A stretch of 64,000 nt of DNA from Lota lota. Its lineage: Eukaryota > Chordata > Actinopteri > Gadiformes > Lotidae. The position numbers were made by a program, and so were the translations under genes. The notes below the pieces were generated by a model that worked only from the letters and a program-made list of their open reading frames with translations, was not told the DNA's origin and ran no database searches. Positions 38,697 through 50,722 of the stretch are shown here, one piece after another (the first letter of the stretch is position 1; every line of letters starts with the position of its first letter). The stretch lies in contig JACYXH010000103.1 in assembly GCA_026745465.1 (NCBI GenBank), forward strand, positions 422,501-486,500, written 5' to 3'.

Positions 38697-41600
38697 TGTG
38701 TCTTACGTAGTCTTCAAACTTGGTGATCTCCTCCTCCAGCAAGTCCGTCCCCACCTTGTCGTCCTCCACCACGCAGGCGATCTGCAGCTTCCGGATGCCG
38801 TAGCCCACCGGGACCAGCTTGGACGTGCCCCACAGCAGGCCCTCCGCCTGTATCGAGCGCACGCACTCCTCCAGCTTCCCCATGTCCGTCTCGTCGTCCC
38901 ACTGCAAAGGAAGAGAGGGACGGTGGGGTCAGGAAGGGAAGAAGCCATCGAACAGAAGGAGAGTCCGTTGTGCTGTGCGACTCGTAATGCACACCGCATT
39001 ACGAGTGTGCGGAAAGGGAGCTGGCGACGTACAGGCTTGACGTCCAACAAAATGGACGACTTGGCGATGAGGGCGGGTTTCTTGGCCTTCCGCGCCGCAT
39101 ACTCGGTCAACCGCTGTTGCTTGATGCTCTCCGCTTCGGTGTCATCCTCGTCGCTGCCAAACAGGTCAAAGTCGTCGTCATCATCATCGTCGTCATCCTC
39201 GTCTACTGGCGCGCTGCTTTTCTGTTGCTTAGTTGCGGTTCCCTGGAGAGGATCCATGTACGATGAAGACACACATTCAGTCACAGTCATACATATAGTC
39301 TCATGTCGGGGAAGGGAAAGGTTTAAAAAGACTCACATTTGTGCAGGGGGCAGCGGGCGCCAACGCGGCTGCAACCGGAGACTTCTCCAGAACTGCCACG
39401 CGACTCTCCAGCTTTGACAGGGCTGACCTCAGGTCCTCCACGACTGAACAGACCAGGAGAGGAGAGGGTAATGTGGGGCCTTAAGGCATTGGACTTAATT
39501 CAACCCGTCAGTTTAATTAACTTAAGCTTGTGGTCTTTCATTTAATGTTGACATGAATGGATTTGTAAAAAGAAATAATAAGAAAACAAAACACAAATCA
39601 TGTCTATAACGGTCATGATTAAATAACTCTGAATGCAAGTTGAAGAAATAAAACAAACTCCCGGGGGAACCTCACCTTTGTGCAGGCTCTGGTTCTCAAG
39701 TTCCAAAGTCTTCATGCGAGATATGAGTTCCCCTTGATCTCCGGCCCCAGTGCCAGTAGTCTGAGGAGTAACCATAGAAGAAGAAGAAGAAGAAGAAAAG
39801 AAACCTGACGGTCAGCACCAGTCATACAATGATGATGAATGACGGTGAGATCAAGAGAACAAACCAGAAATGAAGCTCACTCTTCAAACCAACCCTAAGA
39901 AGCGGTCACTTTCGAGTAGTTCAATAACACTCAGTTCACCAGCAGCTAATAAAAACAAATGATAGTAGCCAGATTAGTCTCACAAATCAGACTTTAGATA
40001 AATATAAGTCTGACAGCAGATGAGCTCTAATCTGGGTGAACAAGGCGTTTCACTTCCCTTCAGTTCGTGTTTGTTTCGACCAATCATGTTGCTGGAGGCG
40101 GGGATCTGTAAGCGTGTAACTGGCTACACAAACACGACAAGCACTAGTAAAATGTCCAAAAGTGTTAAGGTTTCATATTCCAAACACCTTGTAGACCGGC
40201 TACTGCAGAAATACACTTTAAATTTCATCACATTCAATCTTTTCTGAAAGCTTCATCCACTTGTGCGAATGAATTGCTTTCAGTTTCAGGTTTCCGGCCC
40301 AGGCTCTGTGCAGTCTCCCACCAGAAGCTCTGTTATAACATAGGAGGACTGCTGGACCCCAGCTTAGCCATGGACAGACCCTGATAAAGTGAGGGGATTC
40401 AATTTGTGTTGGTTGGAGAGATGCGTGTTGTTTGAGAGGGGCAGAGGGGTGGGGTGGGACCCCACACCATTGACCTCCAAAAATCCACAAATGGCCAACT
40501 AGATGGATTGAGGCAAACTTGATGGATTGAGGTAAACTTGATGGCTTGAGGTCAAATGATGTCCATGCAACAGACCAAGGGGCTCGGTAATTTTGCTCAC
40601 AGAGGCTAACAAACATGTTGCAACTGCAAGAGGCAACTCCAGCGGCACACGGGGAGGGGGGGGGGGGGGGGGGGGGGGCACTTACGAGCTGGGATGGATG
40701 GTTGGGGACAGGCTGACCAGACCCTCTGATACAAAGGGTCGTCTTCATCTGGCGAGGGGGTCAGGGACCCCAGAGTTTAGGGCCCAGAAAGAGAGTTGGG
40801 AAATGAGAGGGAGAGGAAAGGAGGGAATGAACTGAACGAACCACATCCAAATAGGGTAAATAAATTAACAAAAATAAACATGGGCAAGCAGGGAGTTAAA
40901 CCAGAAATGCTAGAATAATACAAAGTCAAAGAAACCATACGTATGGCGATCCGGAGGACTGGGGAGTTGGTCAAAAACACTAGCACGCAATCGTCACAAC
41001 CATCGTATGATTCTCACTGCAGTTGATAGCAATAGCTTGACTATAAAGTAATCCACCCAGCAGGCCGAGCGCTATCAGAACAGATCGGGTTTGAGTTGTG
41101 TGTGTAAAACAAAACCCTTGTGACTTGTGAATTATTAAATGTATTGTAATAAAGTCTACTCACTCCTGCTAGAGACTTCTGGATGTTCTCCCTTGCTCTT
41201 GCGATGTCCTGCAGAATGCTGTTAGCTCCTGCATCCTGCAACCGCACAATATTTGACATTGTTCTTCAGTTATAAAAGCTAGGGTAGGCAATTTGGAGAA
41301 ACCAGCCTGAGTAAGCTAGATTTCTAAAATATCCAACTGAAAAAAAGAAATTTGCACCCCTTTCAGGCCTCCCTCCATAGCCCTTCCCCCAGAACACGTG
41401 ACTAGCTCTCTAGCTTTAGCAATAGAGCTTCCTTGCCTTGTGAAAGAATCTGGATGAGTGCACAGGCAGAGTGCACACAGGTAGGTACAGACTGGTAGGC
41501 CATCTAATAGTTTCATTCGGTCCTACTGAAATGATTGGACAGGCTTTTACAAGCCTGTGACAGCAACAGATTCCGGATAAAAAAATTTGTACAAGCATTT

Positions 41601-42799
41601 GATTTATTGATTGCTAAAGAGAATTACAAAAAATATTACGAAAAATGCTTCAACATTTTTTTTGCCTCCTTTGAATATATCTGAAGAGATGAGACCTCAA
41701 ATATGAAAGGACTGCCTATTACGACACTAGCCCAGACAATGGCCTTTACAAGTAGTGTCCCTGAATGTACACATCTACGAAGCACAATACACCAAGCAGG
41801 AAGGGTAGGACGCTGGGTAGGACTAGATGGACAGGTGGGTACCTGTGTTTCTTCTGAAGGCCCACTCTGCTTCTCGTAGAAGCACCTCTCTGCCTCATCA
41901 TAGCGAGGTTTCTCAAACCAGATTTTGTCCTGGGCGAAAAAGTCCACTGAGCTCATGGTGGTGCTATATTAGGACAGAAAGCAATATATTGTTAGTTTAG
42001 CGCAAAAATAATTTCTCGCACTACTTAAATAAAAAAACACTTATAATAATATAATATGGTGCCACACTTGCTTATCTAAAAAAATGGCATTACTCTACTA
42101 CCATGTGATTCTTATATATATTTTTTATCTCAAAATCTCTGATATAATTTAGTTTACGCCATCCCAATATATTATTGTAAGGACAGCTTAACTCAAATGT
42201 GAACAACATGCATATTATATACTCAAAACCACAACACAAATGGGGACGAAAAACTAACAAAATAAAATCACAGTCACAGCAAAAACTACAAAAAATGAAA
42301 ACAGGAAATAGAAAATAATAAAAAATAAAAAAGGACAACACTGAAATCACTAAAGAGGAAATAAAATGCATGGGCTGGCACGATGCTCCAGGGCTCGGGG
42401 GTCATACTTGTCCCTCGGGGGGGTGCTTGAGGTCACCGGGGAGGCCTTCCTGCCAGGCCTCTGAGCCCCCGTCACCGGCGCGGTCGCAACCACACACTGA
42501 CAGTGGAGGCGGCTCTCTGCTGCGTCGTAGCGCCACTTGTCTAGCCACACCCTCTCGCTGTCCGGATGCATGAAGTAGCGGATCCCTGCCGCGGACGCCT
42601 CTTGCTCCTCGCCGACCTCTGCCGGCTCATCCTCTTCCTGGATGGGATGCAGGGCGTGAAAGACCTCCGCTTTGCCCTGCGGCACGACCTGGCTCTCTCC
42701 CTCGGCCGGCCCCCCGTCGTCCTCTTCCTCCTCTTCGAGGAGGCTCTGAGGGTGGTCGGTGCTGCGCGAGGCGCCGTACGAGTTGGTCCATTTGGGGGA

Positions 42800-42830
<31 letters not shown>

Positions 42831-43576
42831 TTGTTGCCGTAGAGATGCTGATAGAAGGCCGCCTCGGCGTGGTCGTACAGGGGTTTCTCCAGCCAGACCT
42901 CTCTGAGCAGCTCCACTGCCAGGCGGGGCAGACCATTGATGGGGGGTGCGGGCGCTCGTGGGCTCGGGGTGGCGGGGGTTGGCTGTTGAGACTGATATCC
43001 TTCGTCTGGGGTGGGGGGCGTTGCGGGGCCGGCGGCCAGGGAGGCCAGACTCAATGAGTCCGGAACGGGCGGTTGCTTGGGCTTCCTGGGGCAACGCCTG
43101 GCCTTCGGCTGGGGGAGCGGGGACCCGGCAGGCCGGGAGGTGGGTGTGTTGGATCCGTAGGGCTCAGTGCCACTACCGACGGAGAGTGCAAGCCAGCATT
43201 GATAACGGCCTTCGGCCTGCTCGTAGATGCTACGCTCCAGCCACACAGAAGCCGTTTCTGACTGCAAGCCAAACAAGGCAGTGTCAGCGGCACGGCCGGT
43301 CCCCTGCTCCGGTTCCTCTCTGCCTTTAGCGGTTCCTCCGGCCTTGCCCTCAAGGTGGTGCTCTGGATTTGACGAACGCTTGCGACGACGGCGGGTTTTC
43401 GCAGGGCGTTTCCCTTCGCCATTGGCGCTTCCGCTCTCTGGAGAAGACGACGCCGCTTCGCCATTTCCTTGACCAGATTCAGATTTTTTCCTCCCCTCTA
43501 CTGCTATTTTAGAGGGCACATCCATTTGACCGTGGTTAGCAGATAGAGCACACTCAGAATGATCCATTGGAGGGCA
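38519..43576 (-). CDS. eef1d: Elongation factor 1-delta (eEF1B delta), short and long forms
   Basis: eEF1D is a guanine-nucleotide exchange subunit that reloads eEF1A with GTP. The short form uses 41963-41843 (ATG 41956), 41235-41164, 39760-39676, 39443-39337, 39242-39033, 38901-38707 and 38557-38519, giving 273 aa (human 281). It shows the N-terminal [34 protein letters not shown], a leucine zipper, an acidic block ([19 protein letters not shown], a CK2-type site) and the exchange domain [20 protein letters not shown] ending AAFNKI. The long form adds the exon at 43576-42408 (ATG 43567). Its phase-2 end joins seven bases upstream of the short-form ATG in frame (D-N-T-T-M), for 662 aa. In mammals the equivalent long form (eEF1B-delta-L) is described as a brain/testis nuclear factor. 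A non-coding first exon may lie near 45322. Confidence 0.95.
40020..40370 (+). repeat. Dispersed repeat family 2, copy B (eef1d intron)
   Basis: The partner of 24045-24450. Anchors are TCTAATCTGGGTGAACAAGG, CAAGCACTAGTAAAATG and TAGGAGGACTGCTGGACCCC. Confidence 0.7.
40656..40678. repeat. Poly-G tract (G23)
   Basis: Homopolymer in the eef1d intron between 41164 and 39760. Confidence 0.95.
42408..43576 (-). CDS. eef1d: eef1d long-isoform exon with three extra WLxK-YDxAE motifs
   Basis: The exon encodes 386 residues upstream of the canonical eEF1D start. It carries three diverged copies of the motif that begins the short form: [16 protein letters not shown] (about residue 108), [17 protein letters not shown] (about 224) and [16 protein letters not shown] (about 340). 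The canonical copy, [17 protein letters not shown], follows in the next exon. A basic stretch (KTRRRRKR, about 58-64) could be a nuclear localisation signal. A run of ten serines follows NNN at about 245-257. The predicted 3' splice site (AG at 43578-43577) lies directly behind an 18-C homopolymer. The frame runs on past the donor to 42350, so the short form simply skips this exon. Confidence 0.88.
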
Positions 43577-43580
43577 CTTA

Positions 43581-43598
43581 GGGGGGGGGGGGGGGGGG
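43581..43598. repeat. Poly-G tract (C18 on the eef1d strand)
   Basis: Read on the eef1d strand it is C18 followed by CTAAG, the predicted acceptor of the long-isoform exon. Confidence 0.95.
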
Positions 43599-45321
43599 TT
43601 CTTCTTGATGGCTTTGGGTTTGAGCCGGGCAGAAAAGAAGAGAATAACAGGGACAGGCTCTTGGATTAGTTACTCAGCAGCCATGATGGTTGAGAGACAT
43701 ACAGATGTATTCATTAGACTCTATGCTACAGTCATTGTCAGTAACCACATTTGAAAATGAAGCAGCCCGAGAAGTATGGCATACTGTAGAGTCAATTAAT
43801 CAATCAGACAAACACGTTGGAAGCAGAACATGTAGATGTCTGACAATTTAGTGGACCAAATACATTTATAAAATGGAGAAATGTTTTTTTAGCTCAAAAA
43901 CATGCTCATGCATTGTTGTTTCACTCTAGAAAATAATTTATGAGTAGTAAATAAAGTATTTTTTTTAATTTTCTTAAAATTTTTAACAAGCACATTGTTT
44001 GGGGTATTGCTCTTATTGACACTGGTGTGCAGAGACATGCAAAGAAAAATAGTTTAAATGAAGCAGAAAATACAGTTGATGACTCCAAGGTACAAATTAG
44101 TAAACCAACCATGCTTTAAATACTGTACAGTTTCATTGCACAAGAAATGCCTTCCTTCAACATTTAATCAATTGTGTTTTCTACATTTATGCAACGCCAA
44201 ATGATACCACGGCTTAAATAAATGGACAAATAAATAACACATTTAGGGAAGAAATTTCATGTGCATTTAAAAATAATGAAGGGGGGGGGGGGGGGGGGGG
44301 AACTCACCTTAAGTGTAACTGTTCAATTCAAACTAAATACTAAAGCCAAATGCTAAACACGTTCTTTTCATCCATTTATCCGCAAGCCATTAAAAAGACA
44401 AATTAAACAATCACTTATTCGCAAATACAATAAATGACAACACGAGGAATACAAGCATTCAGAGTACATTTTTTATCAAATAAATAAAAGAGAGTACAAA
44501 TTGATTCAATATATACAACTCACTTGTCCAACTCTGAAAGCATGATTTAAGAGAGGAAAAAACGGTTACGGTTAAATTAGAGAAGATTAATAAAACTGTT
44601 GTGCTGTTTAAAACAGAATTGTAATCCAATGGTGACTTTGTGAAGTTAGCAACAGAAGGCCAAATATCAAGCACTCAATGTGTGATATCAACCGACACAT
44701 TTGGAACAATATTAACAAATGAATGGTGCAGACCCAGTCTTTTTTTTTTCCTGCCGAATGTCAGTTACATTAATATCCATCAAAAGCCCTTACATCTCTT
44801 CAAGGGCCGACATCCCTTGAAGGATGTGAATGATTGCCATCAAGGGATGCCGTCAACAATCATGTATTATTATATTTTTATGTTAGACTACATTTAACTT
44901 GGTCTGAATTCATGTCCAAATAAAACATGTAACGTTAAGTTACACATACAGGTCGAGAAGGGAGTGGACCACCTTCAATACTACCGATATCAAAGGTTGA
45001 GCTCTGCTCACCTTAGAATGGTACATTTCATCTGGGTGTGGGTCATGTTACCGAATACACATTTCGCGAATGTCGCTTAATATGTATAGCATATCAAATC
45101 AAAATCAAAAGGTTATTAACAATGAACGGATATCACTGACCATGCTAGTTGCATCATTCTGACATGCCGATGGCTAGCTGAGGCTAACAGTATTAGCACT
45201 TTCATTTATACCAATATGGCCATTTAGCTACAAACTAAGGGTTTCATTTGACACAGAAATGAATTACTATCAAATACAAAGACCGAATCTACTGCTGTCA
45301 CTGAACGTCGACGACACTTAC

Positions 45322-45450
45322 TGTTGTTTTGTGTTTATTAACTGGGCCGATGTGACACGCGTTGTCCGCCGGTTGTCTGCGATACGGGAAGGAGGAAGCT
45401 TAGGAAACGATCAAGGAGCGAGAACTCGGAGGTTGGGGGAGGGGACTATC
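45322..45450 (-). promoter_or_regulatory. eef1d: Candidate eef1d promoter / non-coding first exon
   Basis: On the minus strand a GTAAGT donor lies at 45321-45316. Upstream of it is a pyrimidine-rich stretch containing CTTCCTCCTTCCCG, the kind of 5' terminal oligopyrimidine start used by translation-factor mRNAs, with CCCCTCCCCCAACC further upstream. The position between pycr3 and the eef1d coding exons fits. This is inference from sequence character, not proof. Confidence 0.35.
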
Positions 45451-46151
45451 AATTAATAGATCACATAGATCACATAGATCACATGTGTTGTCAAATTCTC
45501 GATTTAACTGTGCGTTGACAGACTTCAGTTGATTGTAATACATTTAAAGTAGATCGCATCAAACAAGTAGCTTTGCCATAATTATATGGAAAGGTTAAGC
45601 ACTTTAGGTTGAAAGCTATTATAAGTATGAAACACAGAACCCATTTCACTTTCAAATGCGCTGCCCATAATCTTTGTGGTCAAATATAATTTAACCAAAG
45701 CACTACTTTATATTTTTCATAAAACATGCTGATTTAAATACATTCAACACACATTGCAATAAAGTAATGTGGCCCACTACCAATCTGTTAAATAAATCTT
45801 ATCAAATTGTATTCAATATTAATGATTGTAAATAGTGTAGTTCAACAACCTAACTATTATACACTTTTCAAACTCATAAGAAAACGTTGTGGACAGCATT
45901 TTGCAGATGGCCTAAATAGATTATGTTAGCAATAGGTTTAAATTACATGTGAACAAAACGATTGTTTGTGTACCCATTATGATAATAAATTATCAAGACA
46001 AAACCGATCCAAGGCAAAAACAGAGTCCCATTTGGTTCCTCGGTGAAGCTTGGTGTGGTGGTTGAAAGGGTCCGCTTGCAGGTTCTGAACTCTAAGACTG
46101 GATGAGTCAGTGTGACTGATCCATTGTGATGGGTAAAGAATGACAACATCA

Positions 46152-48028
46152 TCAGTTCCTGTTCCCAGCTGCTGCCGTCTTCTGGCCAAGCTCCCTGGCT
46201 CTCTCGGTAGCAGATTCCACTGCGCTCATGGTGGCTGCCCTCAGACCTCCTTGCTCCAGCGTATGAAGTCCATATATCGTCGTCCCTCCCGGCGTGCATA
46301 CGTCTGAACGCAGCTGAGCAGGATGCTTTCCCGTGTCACGTAAAAATCTGCCGGCACCCTGCAACGGAAAGCAACACGGGGACACCAACAGAGAAAGTTT
46401 GTTGTTGAGACAGCCTTATATTCATTAAATACAACAAAACTAATCAAAACAAAGAAACAGCGAGTCTAGAATGGAACAGTGGTAGCTGCACTACTGACCA
46501 CAATAGTCTGAGCTGCGATGCTGTGGGCAAGGGAACTTGGCATTCCCATTTTAACAGCCCCTTCTGCCAGTGCTTCAGCAAATAGATACACCTGCAGAGT
46601 ACATTACCATTTTAAAGTAAATAAATGACAATTACATGTAAGAGAGATTATCATTTTGTTTTAGCCACTGGGAGATTAATTTCACAATACCATTATCATT
46701 TTTGATATATCTATATTATAGTGGACTTAATTCATTTTCAAACAATATTAATTCCCCTACACCACTCACAAAGGCCACACCACTACCACTGAGTCCAGTG
46801 TGTACATCGATCCAGGCCTCAGGTCCTTCCTCCACTAGGCCACAGTGCTGCAGCAAAGAGCTAAGTAGAGCTGCATCCTCTGGCTTTGCACAGGAGCCTC
46901 TTGAAAACAGGAGAGCCCCTTCCTGGAGCAAACATGGTAGGTTGGGCATCAGCCTGAAGATCACTGTATCTATTGGCAAGAGCTAGAAGTAGAGAGGGGG
47001 GAAAAATAGGTAATTTTCTCATTATTTCACTAGACTTTTGATTGGTAGAAAACCATTAGTGGACAACAGGACTCACAAGCTCTAATGTTGCCAATGTTAC
47101 GCCCGCTGCAACAGAAACAATAATGTGTTTCTGAGTTACAAGTTGTGAAATCTCACGGAGAACTCCTGGAACCAGGTGGGGCTTGACAGCTACGAAGACC
47201 AGATCTGAGCCAGAGACCACGTCAGAGTTGAAGTGTGTGACTGAGATCCCCAACTCCTAATAAGCAAAGTGAAAGACATGAATGAATACAATATACCTTT
47301 GTGTCCCAATGCTCTCAAAACTCCTCCAGATCACAGTAAACCATAGTGACCCAAGACTCTGTCACATATCAATCCTATTGAAAAAAGTGAGGAAGAATGC
47401 AAACATTGGGGTTCTTTGAAAATATAGCCATGATCTGCATGGATGTCTTCAGCTCAGATGGCATGTTACTTTGTCTATATCTGGAGTGAAACAAACATTT
47501 GAATCCACAAAAAGACTGTCAATGGTTTGGTATAGGAATTTGTGTATCAAAGGATTTGTACGAGTACAGTAGTATCAATAGGAGCACAGTATCGGACCCA
47601 TCATACCCGTATCTGTATGCATCCCTACCAGCAGCTAGCATGACTGTTGCATGACATATGGGGCTAGACTAAACGGTTTATCTCACAATGGAAAATTATA
47701 ATGACAAATAAGAAATATGAAAAAATTACCTCAAATCGTCCAAAGTTCCTAGGCGAAGGGGCACTCACTTTAACATTTACAGGAAGAACATCTCCTGGAA
47801 AGAGAATAAAATATAATATTATGTATTTCCCTAGACTACACCTAGGCTTCAACATACAAGAGCTATGCATAAAGTACTCTGAAATTGTACATAAAGTATG
47901 CACATGTAAAGTATTTGTATTTACAGTGATTCTTCCCATCCGTTTAACTTACCAGATAATATCCCCTTTGCTATTCCATATGCCATGTTTCCCGCTCCAA
48001 TAAATCCTATCCTTAACGGCATATCCAT
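46152..48028 (-). CDS. pycr3: Pyrroline-5-carboxylate reductase 3
   Basis: The enzyme reduces pyrroline-5-carboxylate to proline with NAD(P)H (EC 1.5.1.2); PYCR3 is the cytosolic form linked to ornithine-derived P5C. Minus-strand exons are 48028-47953, 47794-47730, 47256-47077, 46982-46770, 46591-46499 and 46358-46152. They close in phase to 277 aa (human about 274). The Rossmann nucleotide-binding motif GFIGAGNMA is at residues 8-16. Other family marks are [33 protein letters not shown], the substrate loop [33 protein letters not shown], and [20 protein letters not shown] near the C-terminus. Two ATGs (48028 and 48022) precede the core. A splice acceptor 5' of them implies at least one upstream non-coding exon. 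It is a direct neighbour of eef1d and gfus, as in human. Confidence 0.95.
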
Positions 48029-48145
48029 ATCGGGGTCGGTTTTTACCTGCTATAGGTATGCGCAAGAGAGGCAGAGAAAACAAGAACATGGAATATAATA
48101 TTTTACAATTACTCATCTATAGGTCTAATGACACATTGGTTGGAT

Positions 48146-48642
48146 TTAAGGTTTGAATTTGTCCACAACAAATCCGTATGCAACTCCTACAATCATATCC
48201 AAATTCTGATTGGTATTCTCTGAACAAGGTTCAGGCTGTGGCCAATCTTCTCTCACTTCTTCATTTATATTGTGGACAACTGCTGCGGCTAGCGGACGCC
48301 TTGATTCCATGATCGCAATCATGTTAATTTCATACCGCCACCAACTCTGTATCTTAATGAGGGCGCTGGACGAAATTTGTATAATATGCACTTTTAAGCA
48401 CTTTCCAGCGGATCTTCAGCTGGTCAAGACCTGTGGTAGCCCCGGCTGCGGTCATCCTTCTGTGGGCTACCTCGAAGAGCTGGGCGTTCCTCACTTTCCT
48501 TCCGTCCAGGCATTTTTTTCATGTCAAGGTCCTTGATAATTTCTAGAAGCAATTCTGTCTCTCTTATATCCCAATTCTGTTTCCTAATATTGCTGTCATC
48601 CATGTTAAGCAAGGTTTTTCGGATGTAGGTCTCTTCTGCCAT
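48146..48642 (-). pseudogene. Myb/SANT-like (trihelix) DNA-binding domain, frame-broken
   Basis: The frame from ATG 48642 reads a trihelix-type start, NWDIRETELLLEIIKDLDMKK. At a seven-A run (48519-48513) the homology moves by one base into another frame, which reads CLDGRKVRNAQLFEVAHRRM and then QLKIRWKVLKSAYY before a TAA at 48356-48354. A third frame then offers a WWRYE segment and a tail ending at 48146. These are the three helices of the Myb_DNA-bind_4 pattern in order, across two frame changes. That fits a decayed intronless copy, possibly transposon-related, or an assembly indel in poly-A. It sits just upstream of pycr3 but is not joined to it by any splice I can see. The family call is from pattern only. 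Confidence 0.6.
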
Positions 48643-48669
48643 TTTAAATGTATACAACAGAGCAAAAGG

Positions 48670-50722
48670 CAGCACTGTGCGGGTGCTTCATAGTCAAACA
48701 CAATCAACGCAATGGGCGACCAAACGTTAATACAATGTTATTTTGTAAACACTTGACAGCTACTCCTCTGATAAATCACGCTAGCTAGCTAATGTTAGCT
48801 AGAATATAATCCAGTTTATAGAAATACAACACACGTGCTGCTGTTGGTGTGGACAACCATAAAGTAACACCGAGTGATTGCATGTTTAACAACCGCAGTA
48901 TCAGACCGTTCAATTATTATAAACATTACATATAATGTCTGTAATAAATTATGTGTTCACCTGGTCCAATTCAAATATGCCACGTTCTTCACAAGTCAGA
49001 TGCAGGTTTGACACAACTGTCTTGCTGGTAGTCAAACCGGTGTTACACCGTATTCTGTGACCCACCGTATTCTCTGACCCCAGGGATCGCTGTTGCACAT
49101 TTTCTGCAACATGCACGAGTTTGAAGGCATGAAGTTGTTCATGTGCGGAAACATGCACGAGCTTAAAACTAAACATCGTATCGCCATCGCTCACTCAGGA
49201 TGGGTTAGTTCGTTTTGTATAGCCCGTCGAGTGGATGAAGCAAAGCGGTTGATTTGGCTCTGGTGGCACGATGATGACGGGTCTTTCTTTCTTGATACAA
49301 ACGTGAATATAGAAACGGTGTTGGTCAATTCTAAACAGCATTTTACACAGTAGCCTATAGTAGGAAATACTCAAAGGTAAATCAACGTAATTAAACACTG
49401 ATTGTTGCTTCTTATGGGGAAAGAAGCAACGGTGGTGGACTGTAGTAAACGCCCCATCCATAGTATGTGTCTGTAAAATGCTAATCAAATCAAATATTTT
49501 TATAAAGCACATGTAATTACAAGGGGAGAGATCTTTTTTCATTACGAGCCCCTCTGATTGCTCAGTGTTTAATTACGTTGATTTACCTTTGAGTATTTCC
49601 TACTATAGGCTACTGTGTAAAATGCTGTTTAGAATTGACCAACACCGTTTCTATATTCACGTTTTTATCAAGAAAGAAAGACCCGTCATCATCGTGCTAC
49701 CACAGAGCCAAATCAACCGCTTTGCTTCATCCACTCGACTGGCTATACAAAACGAACTAACCCATCCTGAGTGAGCGATGGCGATACGATGTTTAGTTTT
49801 AAGCTCGTGCATGTTTCCGCACATGAACGACTTCATGCCTTCAAACTCGTGCATGTTGCAGAAAATGTGCAACAGCGACCCCTAGGGTCACAGAATACGG
49901 TGGGTCACAGAATACGGTGTAACACCGGATAGAGCAGCGCATCTCGTAGCCTGGGAACGAGTTGGACACTGAAGGTGGGCTGGAATTGTAACACAGGGTA
50001 CACCAGCCGGGCGGGCCTCTTCGTTTCGTGCGTTGGGGAATGAGTGCACACAAGTATTCGTTCAGTCCTAAATCGAAAACGAGCATACCCTACACTACCA
50101 CCGTTTTCATTGATTTCTGTACGTCGCTGAAATGGGCGGGGTGATTTGTTATTTGTATCTGCTGTGCCTTTTGCGGGTCGGTGATGCTCGTGTGAAGTGT
50201 GAACGATCAGCCTTCAGAATTGGATAATAAAAGAAGGTACTTTTGAACACAATATCAAAAGTTTAATTTTATTTTCCTGTTTTCTGCTGTTGACTTACTT
50301 TTAGTAGCTGTGATTACACTTAAGGTTAGGTCACTTGGTACGCATGAATGAACTCGGTCTTGGTGGAGGAGGAACGCCTGCCTAGTCCGAAATCCACCAA
50401 AGATTTTGGTGTGCAGGGTAATTCAGAGACCGCAGTTTATCAGCCACAAGATCATAAAGATTGGATCGTTTAAGAAGACTATAACTTTTTAATTGATTAT
50501 GTGCAGAGTGCACTGCGTTGGACACTGTTAATGAGAATGCATGTGTGTAATTTGCACCCGATTTGACCTTTTTTCTATTATAACGAGGTGGATTTCTATT
50601 GATTGAGGTTTCGATAACATTTTCGCTTAGTGGTGTCTCGTGTTTCTCTAATGTTAAGCATGTGGTACAGCGGCCCTAAATTATGGGATCAATTTATTGT
50701 ATTTTTTTTCATTGCAGTTTTA
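48670..50722. other. pycr3-brambleberry divergent gap
   Basis: This region between oppositely oriented genes is mostly taken up by the fold-back element at 49037-49928. The flanks (48670-49030 and 49940-50700) show no other gene. A splice acceptor at 50715-50716 indicates a brambleberry 5' non-coding exon somewhere upstream, perhaps near 50150-50240. Confidence 0.5.
49037..49928. mobile_element. Large fold-back (inverted-repeat) element
   Basis: The left arm, 49037-49400, and the right arm, 49563-49928, are near-perfect reverse complements of about 365 bp around a 162-bp spacer. Each outer end carries two tandem 17-mers resembling CACCGTATTCTGTGACC (49046-49079 on the left, mirrored on the right). 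The outermost bases are CCGGTGTTAC and its complement. The spacer contains its own small hairpin (GTTGCTTCTT / AAGAAGCAAC). Mirror-image open frames in the arms result from the symmetry and are not genes. I found no clear target duplication. It fits a Foldback-type or MITE transposon; a transcript across it would form a long double-stranded RNA. Confidence 0.9.

Larger units (their letters stand above)
43577..46151. other. eef1d upstream intron and intergenic gap to pycr3
   Basis: The stretch holds poly-G tracts at 43581-43598 (18) and 44281-44300 (20). It is otherwise AT-rich until a more GC-rich patch near 45300-45450, a candidate eef1d promoter. I found no coding exon; open frames here lack domains. 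Confidence 0.5.

Noticed and set aside
42541..43464. Several overlapping frames on both strands over the eef1d long exon
   Set aside because: They are GC-rich shadow frames. Only the frame ending in the in-phase donor at 42408 carries the repeated eEF1D motif.
49093..49872. Mirror-image open frames on both strands near 49100-49870
   Set aside because: They arise from the inverted arms of the fold-back element and share no domain with known proteins.
50630..50722. Upstream extension of the brambleberry frame with a hydrophobic stretch
   Set aside because: A strong splice acceptor at 50715-50716 and the signal peptide starting at ATG 50723 make the extension intronic or untranslated.
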